A stretch of 5,593 nucleotides of DNA from an uncultured Bacteroidota bacterium (GCA_946479535.1 CAMLGP010000242.1:1-5593); one strand, 5' to 3'. Shown: positions 1 to 5,448, counted from the stretch's first letter. The notes: generated from the sequence alone by a model not told the origin. Program-made: numbers and translations.

Positions 1-34
1 ATGCCGGGTTTTTAAGTACTTAAAAACCCGGCAT
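1..34. repeat. Perfect 34-bp palindrome
   Basis: Bases 1-17 are the exact reverse complement of bases 18-34, with no spacer. Each arm starts with ATGCCGGG, followed by a T-run in the left half and an A-run in the right half. In RNA it would fold as a very strong GC-capped hairpin. The T-run lies inside the stem rather than after it, so this is not a textbook terminator as it stands. The left half could be the 3' arm of a terminator whose 5' arm lies outside the window. A bidirectional terminator or a mobile or repetitive palindrome are the likely options. Confidence 0.6.
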
Positions 35-46
35 GATCCCAGCTAT

Positions 47-102
47 AACCCAGGATAAACCGAAGAAAGACCGAGGAAGAACCCAGGAAGATGCAAGGAA
101 AG
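47..102. repeat. Degenerate tandem repeat, about 11 bp per unit
   Basis: Five purine-rich units follow each other: AACCCAGGATA, AACCGAAGAAAG, ACCGAGGAAG, AACCCAGGAAG and ATGCAAGGAAAG. Unit length varies from 10 to 12 bases, so it cannot be a codon repeat. The first and fourth units are nearly identical. The period is close to one helical turn. No function is evident. The rest of 35-246 holds no convincing gene. Confidence 0.4.
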
Positions 103-202
103 ACATCCCCTGAAGCCAGCTTCAATGAATGATTACGATCTATTTAAACGGGAATTAGGAGGTGATGTGGAAGGTGGGCACTGATGCGGGTTGAAATTAA
201 AT

Positions 203-228
203 GCGCCTACAAATATAGACGCTTTTTT
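203..228. terminator. Probable bidirectional terminator after the lamin-tail gene
   Basis: GCGCCTA (203-209) and TAGACGC (216-222) form a 7-bp stem around a 6-base loop. On the - strand RNA the fourth pair is a G-U wobble; on the + strand RNA it is a C-A mismatch. On the + strand the stem is followed by six T (223-228). On the - strand it is preceded by six A and followed by ATTTAATTT. It lies about 25 bases past the stop of the - strand gene at 247, which makes it the best candidate for that gene's terminator. Confidence 0.5.
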
Positions 229-246
229 ACGACCAGAATTGTGCCC

Positions 247-1950
247 TTAGATCTTCCTTGCAAGTACAACTATTTTTTTGAATTGTTTTCTCTTACCGGT
301 TAATGTAAACAGGTTAGTACAGACTACATAGATTCCTGCCGGAAGGATTTGATTTCGGTCTCCCAGCCCATCCCAGGTCCAGTTGCCTTCAATACCTAAG
401 AGCTCATTGCGCACAAGTGTTTTTATGGGGCGGCCAGCCGCATCATAGATAATGAGGGTGGCTACAAAACCCGGTTCCTGCATTCTGTAATGAATGGAAA
501 GAATATCATCATAGCCGTCATTATCAGGAGAGAAAACGGGGGGGAACAGGTCAATAGCTGAGTTGGATTGATCCATATCCAGGAATTGGGAGTTGCGAGA
601 GCCCGGAGTACCATATCCAGCGGTGGAAGCTGCCGAATGCCAGTTCAATGGGTTTTGGGAAGCTGCTGCCGGATTTATTCTTTCTAGTGACACGCCTTCC
701 TTATCAGGTAAAAGTTTAAAATGCCACTCGTCCAAATAATCAACTTCATCCAGTATAGCTCCCTGTTGGTCCAGCAGCAAAACAGCACCTTTATCATCAG
801 GATAGGAAGGCAGCGAGTTCATTTCAATAACAACATGTTCATCCTTTACCCGATAATTTCTTTGAAGACTTTGCCTGTTTTCCGTGACTACAATATAATC
901 ACCAGGGAAAATATAAAATGTATCTGCCGTAATGCGGGTGATGGCGTTGACCTGGTTACTGCCATTCCTGTTGGCAAGGTATAAAGAAGAGGCATCGATG
1001 ATCCTGTTTCCTGTATTATACAATTCAATGAAATCATAACCATTAGGCGGGGGGTTGAATAAGATCTCATTTAGAATGATATCTCCTTTTTCTGCGGTGG
1101 ATGGTAAGCCCGTTCGGATGGTTTGCGTTCCTGTTAATGTGTTGGCTTTACAATCAGTAATAGCGTTTAAGGAAAGAACATAGATCATTTTTGACTGTAA
1201 GGGAGCAGTGAGTGTAAGCTGAACTTCATTAAAAAGTGGTGGAAGGATTTCCGCCTTGCTGATACCAATTCCCTTATCAATTGAATAATTGCTGGTTTGT
1301 ACGGCAGTGTTGCTATCTACGGGTTCATTAAATCGTACTATAATTGTAGTTGGGTTGATAGTGCGCGTTTGCAATAGCTGTGGTGCTTCATTATCATTTA
1401 AAAGTTCCTGATTTGAGTTAGGTTGACCGGGTGTTCCTCCCTTATTGTCAATACTGGCAATCCAATTGGATGCACCCGTGCAGGGATAATGATCATCCTT
1501 TAATTCCAGTGACCATCCGCCCTGTTTCTTCAATTCATTTCCATACCAGGAAGTATTATATTGAATTGCATGAATCACTCTGCCGTCCACTGCTTTGAGT
1601 GAAAGGAGGTCTCCGTCATTATCCAGAGAAGGGAAACTGCTTACAACAATACAGGAACCATAGATCGATAATAAGGATGCCGCTGATGAAGTGCAGATGA
1701 TTACAAGGCTGTCTGGTTTCAGCAGGTAGGAAGGCATTGGACCACTAACGCCTGTTTGATCGGAAATTCGCCATCCCTGCAGGTTAACAGGAATGGTTGA
1801 TCTGTTCTTTAATTCGATCCATTCAACATTGGGAAGCCCCACAACAGGTGAAGGATCAGCCATGATCTCATTAATAATCACAGCATACCGGTCCTGCCCG
1901 GATGAAATAAAGGGTATGAACAGCAAAAAAATCCAACGTATACGAGCCAT
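247..1950 (-). CDS. Secreted protein with two lamin-tail domains and a FlgD-like C-terminus
   Basis: This 567-residue protein is probably exported to the cell surface or outside the cell; its exact function is unknown. Residues 1-18 are a signal peptide: Arg near the start, a hydrophobic WIFLLFIPFI core, and a likely cleavage site near SSGQ. Residues 22-176 form a first lamin-tail domain (INEIMADP, then VEWIELKN). Residues 187-283 resemble a bacterial Ig-like/SbsA domain (RFNEPVD, YVLSLNAITD). Residues 288-452 form a second lamin-tail domain (LNEILFNP, DFIELYN). Residues 466-567 carry FSPDNDGYDD, then WTWDG and LPAGIYVV, and end KKIVVLARKI. This resembles the FlgD-type Ig domain and the sorting tails of type IX secretion substrates. 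The start is fixed by the signal peptide. It stands alone, divergent from asd. Lamin-tail domains are common in large secreted Bacteroidota proteins, and binding or anchoring is inferred only from that. Confidence 0.88.
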   Translation of the reverse strand: MARIRWIFLLFIPFISSGQDRYAVIINEIMADPSPVVGLPNVEWIELKNRSTIPVNLQGWRISDQTGVSGPMPSYLLKPDSLVIICTSSAASLLSIYGSCIVVSSFPSLDNDGDLLSLKAVDGRVIHAIQYNTSWYGNELKKQGGWSLELKDDHYPCTGASNWIASIDNKGGTPGQPNSNQELLNDNEAPQLLQTRTINPTTIIVRFNEPVDSNTAVQTSNYSIDKGIGISKAEILPPLFNEVQLTLTAPLQSKMIYVLSLNAITDCKANTLTGTQTIRTGLPSTAEKGDIILNEILFNPPPNGYDFIELYNTGNRIIDASSLYLANRNGSNQVNAITRITADTFYIFPGDYIVVTENRQSLQRNYRVKDEHVVIEMNSLPSYPDDKGAVLLLDQQGAILDEVDYLDEWHFKLLPDKEGVSLERINPAAASQNPLNWHSAASTAGYGTPGSRNSQFLDMDQSNSAIDLFPPVFSPDNDGYDDILSIHYRMQEPGFVATLIIYDAAGRPIKTLVRNELLGIEGNWTWDGLGDRNQILPAGIYVVCTNLFTLTGKRKQFKKIVVLARKI

Positions 1951-1967
1951 GCGCTAAACTAGCGTGG
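1947..1967 (-). promoter_or_regulatory. Hairpin enclosing the start codon of the lamin-tail gene
   Basis: CGCTA and TAGCG (1952-1964) are a perfect 5-bp inverted repeat around three bases, directly upstream of the ATG. With a small bulge, CCA and TGG can extend the stem so that the ATG itself is paired. This could dampen translation initiation. No clear TAnnTTTG promoter was found for this gene. Confidence 0.25.
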
Positions 1968-2014
1968 TGCATATTCCTAAAAAGGGGAAAAAAACAATAT
2001 TTGGCGTGAATATA

Positions 2015-2046
2015 TTTGGAGCAATAAAAGGGGCGCATTACTTTTG
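2015..2046 (+). promoter_or_regulatory. Bacteroidota-type promoter for the asd leader
   Basis: TTTG at 2015-2018 serves as the -33 element. Exactly 20 bases later TACTTTTG at 2039-2046 matches the -7 consensus TAnnTTTG without mismatch. Transcription should begin near 2051-2055, giving asd a leader of about 165-170 bases. A second TAnnTTTG match, TATATTTG at 2011-2018, overlaps the -33 box but has no well-placed partner. Box identity follows the known consensus; the start site is inferred. Confidence 0.75.
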
Positions 2047-2081
2047 CTTCCGCTAAAGCAGATAGCTGAAGCATTGGAGAA

Positions 2082-2126
2082 ATGACAATGATGAAACATA
2101 CAAAGCGCACTAAGAAACATTCCTGA
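2082..2126 (+). CDS. Putative asd leader peptide (Thr/Met/Lys-rich)
   Basis: A 14-codon frame reads MTMMKHTKRTKKHS and then TGA. Ten of the fourteen residues are Thr, Met or Lys, the amino acids made from aspartate semialdehyde. GGAGA at 2076-2080 is only one base from the first ATG but seven bases from the ATG at 2088, so the translated form may be the 12-residue MMKHTKRTKKHS. The frame lies between the asd promoter and a terminator, and its stop (2124-2126) abuts the antiterminator arm beginning at 2127. The peptide itself probably has no function; its translation would sense charged tRNA, as with the thr and his leader peptides of enterobacteria. A chance A-rich frame is the alternative, but the position of the stop argues against it. 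Confidence 0.6.
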   Translation: MTMMKHTKRTKKHS

Positions 2127-2179
2127 GGAAGGTTTGCGGCGTTATGTATGTAACCATATAAAAGTTTAGCAGGCCTTCC
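2127..2179 (+). promoter_or_regulatory. Antiterminator hairpin of the asd attenuator
   Basis: Bases 2127-2137 (GGAAGGTTTGC) pair along all eleven positions with 2169-2179 (GCAGGCCTTCC), with two G-U wobbles. The 3' arm contains the whole 5' arm of the terminator (2173-2179), so the two structures exclude each other. A ribosome finishing at the leader stop (2124-2126) would cover the 5' arm and let the terminator form. A ribosome stalled at the Thr or Lys codons around 2103-2117 would leave it free. The enclosed loop (2138-2168) can form a small hairpin, GTTA with TAAC (2141-2154). Confidence 0.6.
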
Positions 2180-2200
2180 AAACGGAAGGCTTTTTTATTT
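2173..2200 (+). terminator. Intrinsic terminator just upstream of asd
   Basis: GCCTTCC (2173-2179), loop AAAC, and GGAAGGC (2184-2190) form a perfect 7-bp stem followed by TTTTTTATTT. It is a textbook Rho-independent terminator, ending 20 bases before the asd ATG and downstream of asd's only visible promoter. It must therefore be bypassed for asd expression, or else it ends a short non-coding RNA while asd uses another promoter that I cannot see. Confidence 0.85.
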
Positions 2201-2220
2201 AAATAAAAACCAAACAGTAA

Positions 2221-3207
2221 ATGAAAGTTGCAGTTGTAGGTGCCACAGGATTGGTAGGCACCAAAATGTTGCAGGTCCTGGCAGAAAGGAATTTCCCCGT
2301 AACGGAACTTATTCCGGTAGCTTCTGAAAAATCAGTAGGTAAGGAAGTTGAATACAAAGGAAAAAAGTTTAAGGTAGTTAGTATGACTGATGCCATTGCT
2401 GCCAAACCGGCTGTAGCAATCTTTTCTGCAGGTGGAAGCACTTCACTGGAATGGGCTCCCAAATTTGCAGCTGCAGGCATTACTGTGATTGATAATTCTT
2501 CTGCCTGGAGAATGGATCCGAATAAGCCATTAGTGGTTCCGGAGATCAATGCGGATATACTCACGAAGAACGATAAGATCATTGCCAATCCCAATTGTTC
2601 CACCATCCAGATGGTGGTTGCGTTGAATCCACTGAAAAAATATGGTATAAAAAGGATAGTGGTGAGCACTTATCAAAGTGTTACGGGTACGGGTGTGAAA
2701 GCGGTTACGCAATTGACCAACGAGCGCAAGGGTATTGCAGGAGAAAGAGCTTATAAATACCCGATTGATCTGAATGTGATCCCCCAGATAGATGTATTCC
2801 TTGAAAATGGTTATACAAAGGAAGAAATGAAAATGGTGAATGAAACCAAAAAGATCATGCGTGATGAGGCTATCAGGGTCACTGCTACAACGGTGAGGAT
2901 CCCTGTTGTTGGTGGACACAGCGAAGCGGTGAACGTAGAATTCGAGAAAGATTTTGAATTGGGGGAGGTGAAGAAATTACTGGAATCAGCACCTGGGGTG
3001 ACAGTAGTGGATGATCCTGCCAATCAGCAATATCCCATGCCGATGGATGCTCATGAAAAAGATGATGTATTTGTTGGAAGATTGCGCCGGGATGAGAGTC
3101 AGCCCAACACACTTAATATGTGGGTAGTGTCTGATAATCTTCGCAAAGGTGCGGCTACCAATGCCGTTCAGATTGCAGAATACCTGGTGCAGAAGGGTTT
3201 GTTGTAA
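2221..3207 (+). CDS. asd: Aspartate-semialdehyde dehydrogenase
   Basis: This cytoplasmic enzyme reduces L-aspartyl-4-phosphate to L-aspartate 4-semialdehyde with NADPH, the second step of the aspartate pathway leading to lysine and diaminopimelate, methionine, threonine and isoleucine. The 328-residue length is normal for the family. Residues 4-13 (AVVGATGLVG) are the Rossmann dinucleotide-binding loop. ANPNCSTIQ places the catalytic Cys at 126. YQSVTGTG has the active-site Gln at 152. RIPVVGGHSE contains substrate-binding Arg226 and the acid/base His233. All key residues are present, so the enzyme should be active. The ATG directly opens the Rossmann motif, so the start is secure although no Shine-Dalgarno site is seen. 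It appears monocistronic: a strong hairpin follows the stop. The upstream attenuator suggests control by Asp-family amino acid supply. Confidence 0.97.
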   Translation: MKVAVVGATGLVGTKMLQVLAERNFPVTELIPVASEKSVGKEVEYKGKKFKVVSMTDAIAAKPAVAIFSAGGSTSLEWAPKFAAAGITVIDNSSAWRMDPNKPLVVPEINADILTKNDKIIANPNCSTIQMVVALNPLKKYGIKRIVVSTYQSVTGTGVKAVTQLTNERKGIAGERAYKYPIDLNVIPQIDVFLENGYTKEEMKMVNETKKIMRDEAIRVTATTVRIPVVGGHSEAVNVEFEKDFELGEVKKLLESAPGVTVVDDPANQQYPMPMDAHEKDDVFVGRLRRDESQPNTLNMWVVSDNLRKGAATNAVQIAEYLVQKGLL

Positions 3208-3225
3208 ATGGCATTATAATATTAA

Positions 3226-3243
3226 TCCCGATTGCTATTGGGA
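3226..3243. repeat. Short intergenic palindrome after asd
   Basis: TCCCGAT and ATTGGGA form a 7-bp stem (one G-T wobble) around TGCT, 19 bases after the asd stop. From memory, TCCCGATnnnnATCGGGA-like palindromes recur between genes in Bacteroidota genomes. There is no T-run, so it is not obviously a terminator. Confidence 0.35.
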
Positions 3244-3252
3244 CAGGCAGTT

Positions 3253-3284
3253 CAAATGGGTCATATAGGGTTATGACCCATTTG
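3253..3284. terminator. Bidirectional terminator between asd and the yceI-like gene
   Basis: CAAATGGGTCATA (3253-3265) and TATGACCCATTTG (3272-3284) pair perfectly over 13 bp around a six-base loop. The stem base is A/T-rich in both directions, which gives a short U-run on either transcript. It lies midway between the convergent stops at 3207 and 3316, so it probably serves both genes. Confidence 0.75.
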
Positions 3285-3315
3285 CCATTTAAACCCTGTG
3301 GTCAAACCGCTCTTC

Positions 3316-3843
3316 TTATTTCTCCTTCACAATTTCCGCGGCTATAACCAGTCTCACCTCGTCACTTACCACAATGCTGCCTGCTTCGGTGATACCATGC
3401 CAGAGAAGGCCGAATTCTTTACGGTTCAGTTTACCTGTAAGTTCAAATCCAGCTACAGTGTTTCCATAGAAATCAGTTTGCTGACCACCGTATTCAGCAT
3501 CCAGTACAATGGATTTCTTTGTACCACGGATGGTAAGATCACCGGTAATTTTGTACTCACTCTCTCCTTTCTTTTCAATCTTTGTTGATTCAAAGGTGAG
3601 CTGGGGGTAGCTGGCGGCATCAAAGAAATCAGGAGATTTCAGGTGGCCATCACGTTGTTCATTACCAGTTGTTAAGCTGGCGATATCAGCGGAGAAAGAA
3701 ATTTTTGCGTCTGTAAAATCTTCTTTGTCAGCAGTTACTTCTCCTTTAAAGGAGGCAAATTTTCCTGATACTGTTGAAATTACCAGGTGTTTTACTTTAA
3801 ACCCGATCTCAGTGTGTGCGGGGTCAATATTCCATTTAGCCAT
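3316..3843 (-). CDS. YceI-family lipid-binding protein
   Basis: This 175-residue protein belongs to the YceI family, lipocalin-like beta-barrels that bind polyisoprenoid or other long lipids. Visible family features are W4-x-IDPAHTEIGFKVKH (4-19), NEQRDGHLKSPDFFD (61-75), P80 with LTFES (82-86), GDLTIRGTKK (101-110) and NRKEFGL (140-146). The length matches the core domain. There is no signal peptide, since the domain begins at residue 3, so this copy is probably cytoplasmic, unlike periplasmic E. coli YceI. The ligand cannot be read from sequence; the E. coli family member is acid- and base-induced. The start is fixed by the conserved N-terminal motif. It is transcribed alone and ends at the shared hairpin with asd. 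Confidence 0.93.
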   Translation of the reverse strand: MAKWNIDPAHTEIGFKVKHLVISTVSGKFASFKGEVTADKEDFTDAKISFSADIASLTTGNEQRDGHLKSPDFFDAASYPQLTFESTKIEKKGESEYKITGDLTIRGTKKSIVLDAEYGGQQTDFYGNTVAGFELTGKLNRKEFGLLWHGITEAGSIVVSDEVRLVIAAEIVKEK

Positions 3844-3862
3844 AAGTGTGTGTTTAAGGATG

Positions 3863-3883
3863 TAAAGTTAATGTTTAAACATT
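3863..3883 (-). promoter_or_regulatory. Candidate promoter and operator of the yceI-like gene
   Basis: On the - strand TAACTTTA (3870-3863) matches the -7 consensus TAnnTTTG except for the last base and would start transcription about 15 bases before the ATG. No clean -33 TTG is seen; TTTCG is the nearest. A perfect 14-bp palindrome, AATGTTTAAACATT (3870-3883), sits just upstream of the -7 box in the spacer, a position where a bound repressor would block RNA polymerase. Confidence 0.4.
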
Positions 3884-4052
3884 GAATTGCGAAATAGTCG
3901 TCCCAGGTTTAACAATTTGGTAGCAGGAAGGAGTTCAAAAGCATGCCGATAATACCTCTGGATTGCCTGGTACTATTTGAATTAGATATTATTGGTTAAA
4001 GGGGAAATCAAAGAAAGATGCTACAAATAAGGTTCCAAAGTATTAGTTTATA

Positions 4053-4556
4053 TCAATCTAAAAAGAGAATCGATACGGTTGTCATAGGTAAAAACATTTT
4101 ACCACTATCAGGAAGTTGAATGAATTCATATTTTTCATAGAATTCTACAGCTTGTTGGTCCAGTGGGTCAACTACCACTGCCATGGTTCCAATTTGTAGG
4201 GAAGCAGTATAGCATCTTTTAAGGGCATCCAGCAATAGCATTTCACCTATGCCCCTTCCCTGCTCACCCAAATTCACAGCCAGTCTTCCCAACAATATTA
4301 CTGGGAGGTCATAATAAGAGGCGGGTAATTTATTAATTATCTCTTCTGGTAGAGACATCCTTTCAATAGAACCACTTGAGAGTGTGTAATACCCTTTTAC
4401 ATTATTCTCCTCATCGGGCAAAATAAAGCAGGCAGATAACTTCCTTTTTACATCCTGTTTTGCCTGCTTATGTAAATAAGAATCGAGAAGTGATTTTCCG
4501 CAGCTGAACTTTTCCTTTTTATACGAAGAATGCAAAGGAACTGTCAAATAGTTCAT
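4053..4556 (-). CDS. GNAT acetyltransferase toxin of a type II toxin-antitoxin pair
   Basis: This 167-residue protein resembles the TacT/AtaT/KacT toxins, which use acetyl-CoA to acetylate the amino group of the amino acid on charged tRNAs and so stop translation. Family marks are F7-SCGKSLLDSYL with a downstream KQDVKRKLSACFIL segment, GYYTLSSGSIE (55-65), LLGRLAV (88-94), and the acetyl-CoA pyrophosphate loop QGRGIG (99-104). AVEFYEKYEF (136-145) follows, where Tyr140 is the expected catalytic tyrosine. The usual FYxxxGF here has Glu144 in place of Gly. The start codon overlaps the antitoxin stop in an ATGA (4553-4556), implying translational coupling. The neighbouring DUF1778 gene makes the toxin assignment strong; which tRNA is modified cannot be told. 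Confidence 0.9.
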   Translation of the reverse strand: MNYLTVPLHSSYKKEKFSCGKSLLDSYLHKQAKQDVKRKLSACFILPDEENNVKGYYTLSSGSIERMSLPEEIINKLPASYYDLPVILLGRLAVNLGEQGRGIGEMLLLDALKRCYTASLQIGTMAVVVDPLDQQAVEFYEKYEFIQLPDSGKMFLPMTTVSILFLD

Positions 4557-4831
4557 TTTGGTTTAACCTGTTTGTTATACTTTCTGGCGGCTGCAATTAA
4601 TTTTTTACCAGGGGCTGGCGGGAACATAATTGCATTAAAGAATATTTTCTGGTCTTTTTTTGTGGTAATAATAGAGCGATGCCTTTCAACAATTTCATCA
4701 GCCTTATCCTGAGCTGATGAAATAACAAAATCCGTTAAAGTTCTATAGCCACCCAGATTTGCTGCGTATTCAAAATATTCCTTTTGTGCTCTGGAGAGCC
4801 TGGTATCAAATCTGGCGGTTTCTGATTGCAT
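4553..4831 (-). CDS. DUF1778 ribbon-helix-helix antitoxin
   Basis: This is the antitoxin partner of the downstream GNAT toxin, similar to TacA/AtaR/KacA. With the ATG at 4831 it has 92 residues. ARFDTRL (6-12) is the DNA-binding beta strand, and two helices follow (about 13-26 and 30-50, with YRTLTDFVISSAQ). The C-terminal part (about 55-92, with KDQKIFFNAIMFPPAPGKKL) is the region that in this family wraps around and neutralises the toxin. A longer version starting with GTG at 4852 is possible on paper, but that GTG overlaps the last base of the -7 promoter box, so it should not be in the mRNA. The ATG at 4831 fits the family N-terminus better. It is expected to repress its own operon together with the toxin. 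Confidence 0.9.
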   Translation of the reverse strand: MQSETARFDTRLSRAQKEYFEYAANLGGYRTLTDFVISSAQDKADEIVERHRSIITTKKDQKIFFNAIMFPPAPGKKLIAAARKYNKQVKPK

Positions 4832-5057
4832 GATAACTATTTTTACCTCCACAAAAGTACGGTTTTTTTCCGTACTAATAACAACCAGGAATTTCTTAAA
4901 TGTTTCCGGTTGCAGAAGGTTATTTTTCAGGAAATTAGAATGGCGTGGCAGTCATCACTCGGGAAACAGTGGTTGCTCTGGAAATGGCGGCTGCTCCTCC
5001 GGATGCTCAGGCTGTTCCGATTCCGGATGTAGTGGTTGCGGAGGAGGTGGAGATTAA
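4830..5057 (+). CDS. Unrecognised frame with a Gly/Ser/Cys-rich tail, probably a gene remnant
   Basis: I do not recognise this 75-codon frame. The last 36 residues, from about W38, are low-complexity Gly/Ser/Asn/His with six cysteines: GSHHSGNSGC, then SGCSGC twice, then GGGGD. The SGCSGC repeat is encoded differently each time (4998-5015 and 5022-5039): three Cys/Gly third-base changes and a Ser written TCA in one copy and AGT in the other, all silent. That points to selection on protein in this frame. The only ATG (4830) overlaps the antitoxin start and runs through its operator, with no + strand promoter visible, so the N-terminal part is doubtful. The toxin-antitoxin operon may have replaced the original 5' end. 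The stop lies three bases from the convergent hxlR-type stop. Metal binding or a peptide-like role are guesses only. Confidence 0.4.
   Translation: MITIFTSTKVRFFSVLITTRNFLNVSGCRRLFFRKLEWRGSHHSGNSGCSGNGGCSSGCSGCSDSGCSGCGGGGD
4852..4884 (-). promoter_or_regulatory. Promoter and operator of the toxin-antitoxin operon
   Basis: On the - strand TACTTTTG (4859-4852) is a perfect TAnnTTTG -7 box, with a TTG (4884-4882) 22 bases upstream as a possible -33 element. A perfect inverted repeat, AGTACGG (4856-4862), seven T, CCGTACT (4870-4876), overlaps the -7 box. That is the expected position for autorepression by a ribbon-helix-helix antitoxin or its toxin complex. Confidence 0.65.
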
Positions 5058-5060
5058 TAC

Positions 5061-5432
5061 CTATACCTCAACAACACTTCCTTCACTCTCACCCAACTCT
5101 CTTCCCCATTTTGCAATTGCATTTAAAGCAGGTACAAGGGTTTTGCCAAATTCAGTGAGCGAATATTCAACGCGGATGGGTGGTTTGGTGCCATACACCT
5201 TTCGCTTTACTAAACCGTTATCTTCCAGCTTTTTTAATTGAATGCTCAACATCTTTTCAGTGATGTCTGGGATAAGCTTTTTTAATTCTGCAAAGCGATG
5301 AGTTCCGTTCTTAAGGTACCATAGAACAACAGTTTTCCATTTTCCCCCAACATAATCCATTGTAATGTCCATTGCGCAATGGAATATTCTGCCTTCCAGC
5401 CTGTAAGCAACATTTTTTCCTTTTACTATCAT
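5061..5432 (-). CDS. HxlR-family winged-helix transcriptional regulator
   Basis: This 123-residue regulator carries the full HxlR signature. HCAMDITMDYVGGKWK holds the N-terminal conserved Cys (Cys19 from this start) and the GGKW motif. RFAELKKLIPDITEKMLS leads into the recognition helix QLKKLEDNGLV, the wing contains KPPIRVEYSLTEFG, and a C-terminal dimerisation helix contains AIAKWG. HxlR proteins act as dimers, often sensing electrophiles, aldehydes or redox state through the conserved Cys. The usual Pro after that Cys is Ala here. I choose the ATG at 5432. The upstream ATG at 5459 would put codons inside the predicted operator, only about 11 bases from the predicted transcription start, and adds MLTGLNFLI, unlike the family. 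The divergent gene at 5540 is the likely target. Confidence 0.9.
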   Translation of the reverse strand: MIVKGKNVAYRLEGRIFHCAMDITMDYVGGKWKTVVLWYLKNGTHRFAELKKLIPDITEKMLSIQLKKLEDNGLVKRKVYGTKPPIRVEYSLTEFGKTLVPALNAIAKWGRELGESEGSVVEV

Positions 5433-5448
5433 AATTAAAAAATTTAGG

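Noticed and set aside
125..184. Short + strand frame MNDYDLFKRELGGDVEGGH
   Set aside because: Only 19 codons, no ribosome-binding site or promoter, no recognisable similarity. A chance frame cannot be excluded, although a T6 hairpin follows at 203-228.
1871..2110. 79-codon - strand frame across the asd leader region
   Set aside because: It overlaps the start of the lamin-tail gene in another frame and covers the + strand promoter and leader; its composition is not protein-like.
2045..2200. Lysine or SAM riboswitch upstream of asd
   Set aside because: No multi-helix core recognisable as an L-box or SAM aptamer was seen, and about 145 bases is short for an L-box plus terminator. The leader-peptide model explains the elements better.
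4964..4971. GGGAAAC slippery heptamer in the Cys-rich region
   Set aside because: A -1 slip here would leave the Cys-rich frame rather than enter it from the upstream ATG frame at 4940, so it does not supply a start for the tail.
4945..5241. 98-codon + strand frame rich in Ala and Val
   Set aside because: It overlaps the Cys-rich frame and most of its second half lies antisense to the HxlR-type gene. The silent-difference repeat supports the other frame.
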